Assembly (NCBI GenBank): GCA_026225255.1
Contig: JAMFSJ010000063.1
Span: forward strand, 36,519 to 100,518
DNA: 64,000 nt
Direction: 5' to 3'
DNA from: Methylacidimicrobium fagopyrum
GTDB taxonomy: Bacteria; Verrucomicrobiota; Verrucomicrobiia; Limisphaerales; UBA11358
Shown: positions 17,253-25,110 of the stretch, in pieces
How the letters are laid out: each line of letters opens with the position of its first letter
How positions within the stretch are numbered: the stretch's first letter is position 1
The notes under the pieces: model-generated
Databases searched by the model: none
Seen by the model: only the letters and a program-made list of their open reading frames with translations
Told to the model about the DNA's origin: nothing
Translations under genes and position numbers: made by a program

Positions 17253-18352
17253 GTGCGAGCATTAATGATGACCGCCGATTTTGGGGCCGGTTCCACGCAG
17301 CGGAAGCCAACGTGATTGCTGCCCGTATCACTTTCACCTTTGCCGCGCGCGCCCACCATATAGCGCGTGCAATATTGATCCGTGCAAAGAAACGAACCGC
17401 CGCGTTGAACGCGTTTTTTTACGCCCGGTTCCTCGGGATCGAGCGATGAATCCGGCCCTAGCGGATTACGCACCACGCCATTCGTAAATTGCGCGTAATA
17501 ATCAGGGCGATACCAATCGCCGCACCACTCCCAAACATTGCCGGCCATGTCATAAAGGCCGTAACCATTCGCGGGAAATTGGGCAACCGGCGCGAGGCCA
17601 ACGTAACCATCTTCGCCCGAATCTTTATTCGGAAATTCGCCTTCAAAAATATTCGCCATCCACTTGCCGCCGGGTTTCAGTTTGTCGCCCCATGCGTAGG
17701 ATTTGCCAGCCAGTCCGCCGCGCGCGGCAAACTCCCATTGCGCTTCCGTCGGCAATTGTTTGCCCGCCCACTTCGCGTAAGCGACCGCGTCATCGTAAGC
17801 GACCTGCACGACCGGATATTTTCCTTTACCCTTCAAATCGCTCTCCGGCCCGGTCGGATGCCGCCAGTTCGCGCCTTTGACGTAAGCCCACCATTGAAAA
17901 ATATTATCCAAGGGAACCGTATGATCGGGCGGCGTGAAGACGACGGAACCCGCCACCAAATTTTCCGGCGGCGCCCCGGGAAAATCCGCTGCCAACGGTG
18001 TTTTTTCCGCAATGGTCACATACCCCGTTGCGTCCACGAATTTTTTAAACTCATCGTTCGTGACCTCCGTTTTATCCATCCAAAAACCGTCCACATAAAC
18101 GCGATGGATCGGCTGCGTGTCCTGCACGGCGTTGTAAGTTGCGGCGGTGCAAAAGCCTTCGCTCGGCGTCGTGGTGCCCATCGCGAATTCGCCACCTGGA
18201 ATCCAGATCATGTCGGTCGGCAACGGCGAAGTGGGAACCGAATTCGTCGCCCCGGCCGCCACCGTTTGTTCCATCAGGCCACCTAACGCGAATACGGATA
18301 GCACCGCCAATGGCCAGACTGGGGCGGAGAAGATTTGAAATTTTGAAGCCAT
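17249..18352 (-). CDS. Exported formylglycine-generating enzyme (SUMF1/FGE family)
   Basis: A 367-residue protein that should oxidise the sulfatase active-site cysteine to formylglycine using oxygen. The FGE-sulfatase fold is clear: 'MIWIPGGEFAMGTT', 'YVDGFWMDKTEVTNDEF', 'QLPTEAQWEFAARGG', 'GLYDMAGNVWEWCGDW' and 'RGGSFLCTDQYCTRY'. Two cysteines separated by four residues (Cys323 and Cys328) match the catalytic pair of true FGEs, which most look-alikes lack. The N-terminus is a signal peptide (about 1-33, 'TVAAGA'), so the enzyme is predicted to act outside the cytoplasm, where it would meet the exported sulfatase. It is the first gene of a five-gene minus-strand operon. Confidence 0.92.
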   Translation of the reverse strand: MASKFQIFSAPVWPLAVLSVFALGGLMEQTVAAGATNSVPTSPLPTDMIWIPGGEFAMGTTTPSEGFCTAATYNAVQDTQPIHRVYVDGFWMDKTEVTNDEFKKFVDATGYVTIAEKTPLAADFPGAPPENLVAGSVVFTPPDHTVPLDNIFQWWAYVKGANWRHPTGPESDLKGKGKYPVVQVAYDDAVAYAKWAGKQLPTEAQWEFAARGGLAGKSYAWGDKLKPGGKWMANIFEGEFPNKDSGEDGYVGLAPVAQFPANGYGLYDMAGNVWEWCGDWYRPDYYAQFTNGVVRNPLGPDSSLDPEEPGVKKRVQRGGSFLCTDQYCTRYMVGARGKGESDTGSNHVGFRCVEPAPKSAVIINART

Positions 18353-18657
18353 AAAACTTTCGATTTAAATAGCTTCTGAAAAACAGTTAGTAGCCTTGCT
18401 ACGGGCAAATTGAAAATCTTGGCTTTGAGTCGCCAACGCCAAAGTTTTCGTCAGAGCTGACTGAATGCTCGTGAGTTTGTTTCCAGAGTCGTTCATTTGA
18501 TAATTCCAATGACTGCGATTGGTCTTTTGTATCCCAAGCTCTTTCATTTAGCAAGACCTCGACTTGATTTATTATGAATAAAACACTGCCCTCATTTGTG
18601 GTTAAATTTGGCGAATTCTATTTTTACACCGCGCACTGGAATTGATATTTTCCGCCA
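18353..18657. other. Intergenic region with dapF-side promoter
   Basis: A 305-bp divergent spacer between the FGE gene and the dapF-like gene. A 60-codon open frame on the minus strand (18365-18547) has no recognisable protein character. A candidate sigma-70 promoter for dapF lies at its right end (see the separate entry). Confidence 0.4.
18596..18624 (+). promoter_or_regulatory. Candidate sigma-70 promoter upstream of dapF-like gene
   Basis: TTGTGG (18596-18601), a 17-bp spacer and TATTTT (18619-18624) lie 33 bp before the start codon. The match to TTGACA/TATAAT is four of six in each box. Prediction by eye only. Confidence 0.4.
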
Positions 18658-19512
18658 ATGCAAATTGCTTACACCAAATATCACGCGCTCGGCAACGACT
18701 ACATCGTCATCAACCCGAAAGATTTAGCCGCGCCGCTGACGACTGAGCAGGTCAAAACCATTTGCCACCGCAATTTCGGCGTTGGCTCCGACGGAATTTT
18801 GCTGGGACCGCTGCCCGCTGAAAATGCGAAGTGCGCGTTGAAAATTTATAATCCTGATGGCAGCCTCGCGGAAAAAAGCGGCAACGGCTTGCGCATTTTT
18901 TCGCGCTATTTGTGGGACATCAAATTTGTCGGCAACGAAGAATTCGCCATCCAAACCGACGGCGGACTGGTGCGTTCAACCGTTTTCGATGGCGGCGCGA
19001 TGGTGCGCGTCGAGATGGGCAAAGTCAGTTTCGACAGCGAAAAAATCCCCGTCGTCGGCGCGAAACGCGAAGTCATCAATGAGAAAATCTCGGTCAGCGG
19101 ACGTGAATTTACTTACTGCGCCGCGACGATTGGCAATCCGCATTGTGTTCTTCCCTTGCCGGAAATCAGTGCCAAGATCGCGCACGAATTTGGGCCGGGA
19201 TTGGAAACGCATTCGAACTTCCCGCGCAAAACTAACGTGCAATTCATGAAAGTGCTTGATCGCGCGAATATCCAGATCGAGATTTGGGAACGCGGCGCGG
19301 GCTACACGCTCGCCAGCGGCAGCAGCAGCAGCGCGGCGGCGGCGGTCGCGCACAAACTTGGTTTGGTGGATCGCAGCATTTCCGTCCACTGCCCCGGCGG
19401 CATCATCCAGATCGAGATCCGCGACGGCTTCGATATTTTGATGACCGGCAGCGTGACGCGGGTCATGGAAGGTTTGATCAGCCCGGAGATTTTCACAGTG
19501 AAGGTTGCGTGA
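18658..19512 (+). CDS. dapF: Diaminopimelate epimerase homologue with both catalytic Cys replaced by Ser
   Basis: A 284-residue DapF-fold protein. DapF normally converts LL- to meso-diaminopimelate for peptidoglycan and lysine. Substrate-binding segments are intact: 'HALGNDYIV', 'GVGSDGIL', 'NPDGSLAE', 'TIGNPHCV', 'KTNVQF' and 'WERGAGYT'. The two catalytic cysteines are not. The first motif, normally CGNG, reads SGNG (Ser74, bases 18877-18879); the second, normally ACGTG, reads ASGSS (Ser220, bases 19315-19317). Both replacements lie in well-conserved surroundings, so sequencing error is unlikely. It may be an epimerase with altered chemistry, act on another amino acid, or be inactive. The DapF fold is certain; the activity is not. 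Confidence 0.85.
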   Translation: MQIAYTKYHALGNDYIVINPKDLAAPLTTEQVKTICHRNFGVGSDGILLGPLPAENAKCALKIYNPDGSLAEKSGNGLRIFSRYLWDIKFVGNEEFAIQTDGGLVRSTVFDGGAMVRVEMGKVSFDSEKIPVVGAKREVINEKISVSGREFTYCAATIGNPHCVLPLPEISAKIAHEFGPGLETHSNFPRKTNVQFMKVLDRANIQIEIWERGAGYTLASGSSSSAAAAVAHKLGLVDRSISVHCPGGIIQIEIRDGFDILMTGSVTRVMEGLISPEIFTVKVA

Positions 19513-19555
19513 TTGATTTGACCAAGCCGAGGCACTTTGCATAAGTAATATCGCC

Positions 19556-20212
19556 ATGAAAATTATCCACGCCATTATTCTCCTGTCGTTTTGCCTGCTC
19601 GGCAGCAATTTTACTTTGGCCGACACCACGCTCACAAATAATGCTGTAACAGCACAGGATGGCCTGCATCTGAAAAAAATTCCCTTTAACGTCGCGCTGG
19701 ATATTTACGCAAAGCTGTCTCATCGAGTTTTATTGGTTCATCCGGCAATTGATCGAAGTGCGGTTTCGTTGGAGGCCGATTGGACCAATGAGACTCCGAG
19801 TCAGGCGGAAATCACGGCGGCTTTTGGTAAAGTTTTTGCAGAACGCCAAGCCGCAGTGGTTGTGGACGGCGGAAAATTCCTTCAAATCATTCCCGCAAAC
19901 ATGGTTCAAACCGCTTCCCCAAACTCCAAGGATATTCCAGTCGTCACGGGTGAACCGCGAGGCACGGTTGACTTTCAAGGCGTCTCAGCGGGCGTGCTGG
20001 TTAAGCTTTATGGACAAATAACCGGCTTGCGCCGCATTGGTGATGAGCCGACAACGGGAAATATTTTTTACTTCAAAACATCCTCGCCTCTTTCCAAGCC
20101 TGAAGTGATTTATGCTTTTGAAACGTTGCTGGCTTGGAACGGCACGAAAGTAATTACCCATCAAGACGGCACTTTTAGTCTGGCTAAAAGTTCAATCTCG
20201 ACGAAGCCATAA
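19556..20212 (+). CDS. Secreted protein with secretin N-domain-like repeats
   Basis: A 218-residue protein with a signal peptide (1-22, 'GSNFTLAD'). The mature part has two similar segments. In the first, 'IPFNVALDIYAKLSHRVLLV' leads into a short helix-strand unit; in the second, 'VSAGVLVKLYGQITG' leads into 'SKPEVIYAFETLLAWNG'. This pattern resembles N0/N1 (STN-like) domains of type II secretion secretins, without the membrane-inserting secretin domain. It may be a stand-alone periplasmic binding or adaptor protein; function unknown. It follows the dapF-like gene by 43 bp and precedes the phosphoesterase gene by 58 bp on the same strand. Confidence 0.65.
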   Translation: MKIIHAIILLSFCLLGSNFTLADTTLTNNAVTAQDGLHLKKIPFNVALDIYAKLSHRVLLVHPAIDRSAVSLEADWTNETPSQAEITAAFGKVFAERQAAVVVDGGKFLQIIPANMVQTASPNSKDIPVVTGEPRGTVDFQGVSAGVLVKLYGQITGLRRIGDEPTTGNIFYFKTSSPLSKPEVIYAFETLLAWNGTKVITHQDGTFSLAKSSISTKP

Positions 20213-20270
20213 AATAGTTCGCCCGCATTTCAATTTGAATTTCCACCCGCCCGCGTTAGTTTCCCGCGGG

Positions 20271-22925
20271 ATGATCTCTAGATTTATCGTTGCCAGTTTT
20301 ATTTTGGCGGTCGCAATTCTCACGGCCAACGCCAAGCCTGCCAGTGCCGAAAACTCTGATGCCACGACCGAGACCGTTGGCTTCCACGGCGAAGAACGCT
20401 TCGTCACGCCGGATAATCAAGTGCTCACACCCGCAGGCTGGCAGGTCAATCTTCCCGGCATGCGCCCGCGCGCGCTGGCGCTGAGTCCCGATCATCGGCT
20501 GTTGGCAACGGCCGGCGGCATCCATGAACTGCTCATCATCGCCACCAAAACCGGGAAAATCTGGCAGCACGTTCCGTTGCCGTCAGATAAGGCGCGCGAA
20601 GAATCGCCCGTCGCCGCCGGCGTGTTGCATCCGGATGCGAAGGCGCAATTAAGTTTCACCGGCCTCGCTTTTTCGCCCGATGGCACGCGCCTTTATCTCG
20701 CCAACGTCAACGGCGACCTCAAAGTTTTTGGCGTCAACCCAGACGATTTAGTTTCGCCCCTGTTCTCCATCGCGTTACCGCCCGCGAATGCACCGGATCG
20801 CAAAACCGAAATTCCCACGGGAATCGCGGTTTCGGCGGATGGCAAAAAACTTTATGTCGCGCTCAATCTTTCCAACCGACTGGCGGAACTGAACGCCGCG
20901 ACCGGAAACATTCTACGTCTTTGGAATGTGGGCGTCGCGCCTTACGCGGTCGTGCTCGCGAAAAATAAAATTTACGTGAGCAACTGGGGCGGTCGGCGAC
21001 CGGACACGAACAGCGTCACCGGCCCCGCCGGACGCGGCACGTTGGTGCGCGTGGATGCGCGCTCGATTGCCAGCGAAGGTTCGGTTTCGATCATCAGTCT
21101 CGACCACACTAATCAATCAGAAATCTTGACCGGTTTGCACGCCAGCGCGATGACGTTGTCGCCGAACGGAAAATTCCTCGTCGTCGCCAACGCCGGCAGC
21201 GACACGTTGAGTGTGATTGATACGCGCACAGATAAAATCGTGGAGACGATTTGTGCGCGGCAGGATCCGGGCAATTTATTTGGCGCGCAGCCGAATGCGT
21301 TGACGTTCGATAAATCCGGCGGAAAACTGTTCGTCTGCAACGGCACGCAAAACGCCGTCGCGGTTTTTAAGTTTGATCCCGGCGATTCAAAATTGCTCGG
21401 CCTCATTCCCGTCGGCTGGTTTCCGGGCGCGATTGTTTTTGATCCCAGCGAGAAACAGATTTACGTCGCCAACATGAAAGGCTTGAGCGTTGGGCAAAAC
21501 CATTTTGGTATCGGCGATTATCTCAACACACTCTCGCTCATTGACGTTCCTACCCCGCAACAACTGACCAAGCTGAATCAAATCGCGCTGGCGAATTTGC
21601 GTTATCCCTTGCTCGCAAGAACGAAGTTGCCCGCGCGCGAAAATCAAGCCCCGCAGCCGGTTCCCGAACGCGTCGGCGAACCGAGCGTGTTTCAGCACGT
21701 CATTTATATCCTCAAAGAGAATCGCACTTACGATCAAATTTTGGGCGATGCAAAAAATGGCAACGGCAGCGCGGACTTGTGCACCTTTGGCGAACGCGTC
21801 ACGCCCAACGAACATAAATTCACGCGCGACTTCACGTTGCTGGATAACACCTATTGCTCCGGCATGATCAGCGCGGACGGGCATCAATGGGCGGACACGG
21901 CGATGGCGAATGATTACGTCGAACGCTCTTTTGCCGGCTGGCCGCGCAGTTATCCGTCCGGCGGTTTTGGTCAAGGCGGCAAAGATGCGCTCGCGTATTC
22001 CTCCGCCGGTTTTATTTGGGACGATGTTCTCGCGCATGGAAAAACGTTTCGCGATTACGGCGAATTTGCGAGTCCCACGACCCATTGGAAAAATCCGCAA
22101 CCTAAGGGCGGCCCAAGTTTTCTCGATTGCTATCGTGATTTTATCAACGGCAGCAACGAAGTCGCGGTCAGTTGCCAGCCGGATTTAGAATCATTGCGGC
22201 CGTATCTCACGACGAATTCGGTCGGTTGGGATTTAAAGGTGCCCGATGTTTTTCGCGCCGCGTATTTCATCAAAGAATTAAAGCAGTTTGGGCAGACGGG
22301 AAATTTTCCAAACTTCATGATCATCTGGTTGCCCAATGATCACACGAGCGGAACCAGTTTTGGTTCGCCCACGCCCGCCGCGCAAATCGCGGATAACGAT
22401 CTGGCGTTCGGGCAAATCGTGGATGCCGTGAGCCATAGTAAATTTTGGACGAACACGTGCCTCTTCGCGATCGAAGACGATCCGCAAGCGGGCTGGGATC
22501 ACGTCAGCAGTTTTCGCACGACGGCGTATGTCATCAGCCCGTTCACGAAACGGCACACGACCGTCAGCACGCAATACAATCAAACCAGTTTGCTGCGCAC
22601 GATGGAATTGATCCTCGGTTTGCCGCCGATGAATCAAATGGACGCCACGGCGACACCGCTGTTTGATTGTTTCACGAACACGCCGGATTTTACCGCTTAC
22701 GACGTCGTGACCAATAACGTGCCGCTCGACGAAATGAATCCGCCGCCGAAAAAAATTGCAGATGCGCAACTGCGCCAAGACGCTTACACCTCCGCCAAAT
22801 TGCCGCTCGCGAAGGCCGATCAATGCCCGGAAGACGTGTTTAACCGCATCCTCTGGCGTGCGACGATGGGCACGCAAAAACCGTATCCCGATTGGGCGGC
22901 GGGCAAAGATGACGACGACGATTGA
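20271..22925 (+). CDS. YVTN beta-propeller / phosphoesterase fusion protein
   Basis: An 884-residue exported protein. The signal peptide covers about 1-27. An N-terminal seven-bladed propeller (about 50-460) has YVTN-like repeats such as 'TRLYLANVNGDLKVF', 'GKFLVVANAGSDTLSVID' and 'KQIYVANMKGLSV'. A C-terminal phosphoesterase domain of the alkaline phosphatase/phospholipase C superfamily (about 480-850) begins 'HVIYILKENRTYDQILGD' and contains 'ADGHQWADTAMANDYVE' and 'EDDPQAGWDHVSS'. These segments hold the metal-binding residues. It probably hydrolyses phosphate mono- or diesters outside the cytoplasm. ATG 20271 is chosen because it opens the signal peptide; an in-frame upstream ATG at 20235 adds 12 residues that spoil it. 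Confidence 0.85.
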   Translation: MISRFIVASFILAVAILTANAKPASAENSDATTETVGFHGEERFVTPDNQVLTPAGWQVNLPGMRPRALALSPDHRLLATAGGIHELLIIATKTGKIWQHVPLPSDKAREESPVAAGVLHPDAKAQLSFTGLAFSPDGTRLYLANVNGDLKVFGVNPDDLVSPLFSIALPPANAPDRKTEIPTGIAVSADGKKLYVALNLSNRLAELNAATGNILRLWNVGVAPYAVVLAKNKIYVSNWGGRRPDTNSVTGPAGRGTLVRVDARSIASEGSVSIISLDHTNQSEILTGLHASAMTLSPNGKFLVVANAGSDTLSVIDTRTDKIVETICARQDPGNLFGAQPNALTFDKSGGKLFVCNGTQNAVAVFKFDPGDSKLLGLIPVGWFPGAIVFDPSEKQIYVANMKGLSVGQNHFGIGDYLNTLSLIDVPTPQQLTKLNQIALANLRYPLLARTKLPARENQAPQPVPERVGEPSVFQHVIYILKENRTYDQILGDAKNGNGSADLCTFGERVTPNEHKFTRDFTLLDNTYCSGMISADGHQWADTAMANDYVERSFAGWPRSYPSGGFGQGGKDALAYSSAGFIWDDVLAHGKTFRDYGEFASPTTHWKNPQPKGGPSFLDCYRDFINGSNEVAVSCQPDLESLRPYLTTNSVGWDLKVPDVFRAAYFIKELKQFGQTGNFPNFMIIWLPNDHTSGTSFGSPTPAAQIADNDLAFGQIVDAVSHSKFWTNTCLFAIEDDPQAGWDHVSSFRTTAYVISPFTKRHTTVSTQYNQTSLLRTMELILGLPPMNQMDATATPLFDCFTNTPDFTAYDVVTNNVPLDEMNPPPKKIADAQLRQDAYTSAKLPLAKADQCPEDVFNRILWRATMGTQKPYPDWAAGKDDDDD

Positions 22926-23104
22926 GTGGCCTCGCTACGTTCGTCAAAAAAACGCTCCACCGATTTCGGTGATGCTCCATCACCATATCCGGTTATAGAC
23001 GGGTAATCGCTTCACGTCTAAATTGAGTCATACCTTTTATTTTACCGGCGCAAGCCGACGTCATCTGCCTCTTGGAAAAATGGCGAGCAATTCAAATATG
23101 TTGC

Positions 23105-25063
23105 ATGGCCGCGACGCGAATTAAGCGTGCGATGGCCATCCTGATTGGCATTTGCTGGTTGGCATCCGGGCTGCCCGCTTTCGCCGATGATGATTCCATG
23201 GGCGGCGCAAATATCGGCGAACGCTTTTTTTTGGAGACGCGGTTCGCACAGTTTTTCTTCACCAACTCCGGCGGCGATGCCAATTTCGATTTAACCAATG
23301 GCGATCCGGTGATGAACTTCACGGCTTCAATTTACGGGCCGTCGCCCGGACCGTTCGCCGGTCAATCCATGAACTGTCGCGCGTGTCATTTGGTGGAAGA
23401 GCACGAAGCGACCGGCAACCGGACGTATTGCGATTTTGCCGCGCGCAGTCCGATTCCCAACTTGGGTGACGGCCAAAACACCACGACGCGCAACGCGATG
23501 CCGTTGGTGGATGCGTTGCTGCCGCGCAATGTGCCGCTGTTACTCCATTCCGACGGCCAGTTCGCCAGTGCGCAGGACTTGATCCTGGCGACGTTGACCG
23601 GACGCAATTACGGCTGGACGCCGGCACAATATGAAACGGCCATTCATCACATCGCGCACATTGTCCGCGAGGACGACGGCACCGGCGGTTTGGCGCAGCA
23701 ATATGGCGGCTGGTCTTACACGATCACGTTGGAAGGTTTGGGCGAAGTGCAGCATCAATATTTTATCCCGCCGCAAAATCGCATGAATGTTTCCGTCACG
23801 GATACGAATAGTCCGAATTACGTGACGGATGAACAGATCGTTCAAAACATCGCGTCCTTGATCGAGCAATATATGCTCACGCTGGTTTTCTCGCAGGACA
23901 CGAATGGCAATTTCGATGGCTCGCCCTTCGACGTTTTTTTGATCAAAAACAACCTTCCGCAGCAACCGGATGAGGGTGAAACGTCGGTGCAATATGGACG
24001 GCGGCTGTTGTCGTTGGTCGCCGGATTAACCAATCCGCAATGGGTCACCAATGTGATCGATGGTCAATTTGTGACCACGGCTCACGGCCAACCGTTTCAA
24101 TTCGGCACGAATGAATTGGTCGGCTTGGAAATTTTTTTGACGGATCAATCCAATCTCGCCGGGGCGACGAATTTGCAAGCGCAAGGCCGCACGGCGGGGA
24201 TCGAGGTGGGAAATTGTATTTCGTGCCACGCGCCGCCCGCCTTCACCGATTTTATATTTCACAACAACGGCGCCACGCAAGCTGAGTATGATGGGATCCA
24301 CGGCGCCGGTGCGTTCATGGCTTTGGCCGTGCCGCCGCTGGCGCAACGGTTGACGAATTATGAGGCGTATCTGCCAGCGACGGCCAATCATCCGAATGCG
24401 ACCGGCATTTTTGAATCACCGCCCGCCACCAATAATCCCGCGCAAACCGATCTGGGATTGTGGAATGTGTTTGCAAATCCCGATTTCCCGGCACCGCAAA
24501 TCGGGCTGCAACAAATGTTGCCGCAACTGTTGGCCGTGCCCGCGCCGCAGTTGGGCGGATTGACGGTGAGCGGAACGAATCTGATTTTCACCGCCACTAA
24601 GGGTGCGCCGGACTGGACGTATTATGTGCTGGCGACGACGAATTTATCGACGCCGCTGGCGAGTTGGCAGATCGTTTCCACGAATGCATTCGACGTCACC
24701 GGCCAGTTCAGTTTTACGAATGCGCTCGATTCATCCGCGCCGCAGTTTTTTTATTCGCTAGCGCTGGGCAACATTTCGTCCGCCGCTGCGTTGCCGCAAA
24801 TGATCGCGCGGTTCAAAACGCCGACGGTCCGCGACTTGAACAGCTCCGAGCCTTACTTGCACACCGGCCAATTGGATACCATCGAAGAGGTGTTGCAATT
24901 TTATGTGCGCACCTCCGCGCAAGCGCGCGCGGGAACGATTCGCAATGCCGATCCACAACTAAGCCAGATCCAGTTGGACAATTCGGCGGTCGCGCCGCTG
25001 GCGGCATTTTTGCGGTCGCTGAACGAAGCGAATTACGCCGATATTCCGTGCCCGTGCCAATAA
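23105..25063 (+). CDS. Di-heme cytochrome c peroxidase/MauG-like protein with inserted domain
   Basis: A 652-residue exported protein. A signal peptide (about 1-28, 'LPAFADDD') precedes two heme c attachment motifs: CRACH (Cys91-His95) and CISCH (Cys371-His375). 'PTVRDLNSSEPYLHTGQLDT' near the end is the usual C-terminal block of bacterial di-heme peroxidases. Between the second heme domain and that block lies an extra segment (about 485-555, 'YYVLATTNLSTPLASWQIVS' to 'FFYSLAL'). It resembles the C-terminal 'TNLT..W...FY' domain of many verrucomicrobial exported proteins. At 652 residues it is longer than the 330-480 of typical members. The frame is open upstream to a TTG at 23072; ATG 23105 gives a better signal peptide. 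Confidence 0.82.
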   Translation: MAATRIKRAMAILIGICWLASGLPAFADDDSMGGANIGERFFLETRFAQFFFTNSGGDANFDLTNGDPVMNFTASIYGPSPGPFAGQSMNCRACHLVEEHEATGNRTYCDFAARSPIPNLGDGQNTTTRNAMPLVDALLPRNVPLLLHSDGQFASAQDLILATLTGRNYGWTPAQYETAIHHIAHIVREDDGTGGLAQQYGGWSYTITLEGLGEVQHQYFIPPQNRMNVSVTDTNSPNYVTDEQIVQNIASLIEQYMLTLVFSQDTNGNFDGSPFDVFLIKNNLPQQPDEGETSVQYGRRLLSLVAGLTNPQWVTNVIDGQFVTTAHGQPFQFGTNELVGLEIFLTDQSNLAGATNLQAQGRTAGIEVGNCISCHAPPAFTDFIFHNNGATQAEYDGIHGAGAFMALAVPPLAQRLTNYEAYLPATANHPNATGIFESPPATNNPAQTDLGLWNVFANPDFPAPQIGLQQMLPQLLAVPAPQLGGLTVSGTNLIFTATKGAPDWTYYVLATTNLSTPLASWQIVSTNAFDVTGQFSFTNALDSSAPQFFYSLALGNISSAAALPQMIARFKTPTVRDLNSSEPYLHTGQLDTIEEVLQFYVRTSAQARAGTIRNADPQLSQIQLDNSAVAPLAAFLRSLNEANYADIPCPCQ

Positions 25064-25110
25064 CGCGATGACGTGAATTCCATTTTTAAATATCAACCAC
25101 CCGCCACACC

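Noticed and set aside
18365..18547. A 60-codon minus-strand frame between the FGE and dapF genes
   Set aside because: Short, no convincing ribosome binding site or family resemblance. It could be a leader or a decayed gene fragment, but nothing supports it.
22958..22995. A riboswitch or terminator in the spacer after the phosphoesterase gene
   Set aside because: Two small overlapping hairpins (CACCGA..TCGGTG, GTGATG..CATCAC) are present, but there is no T-tract and no known aptamer pattern.
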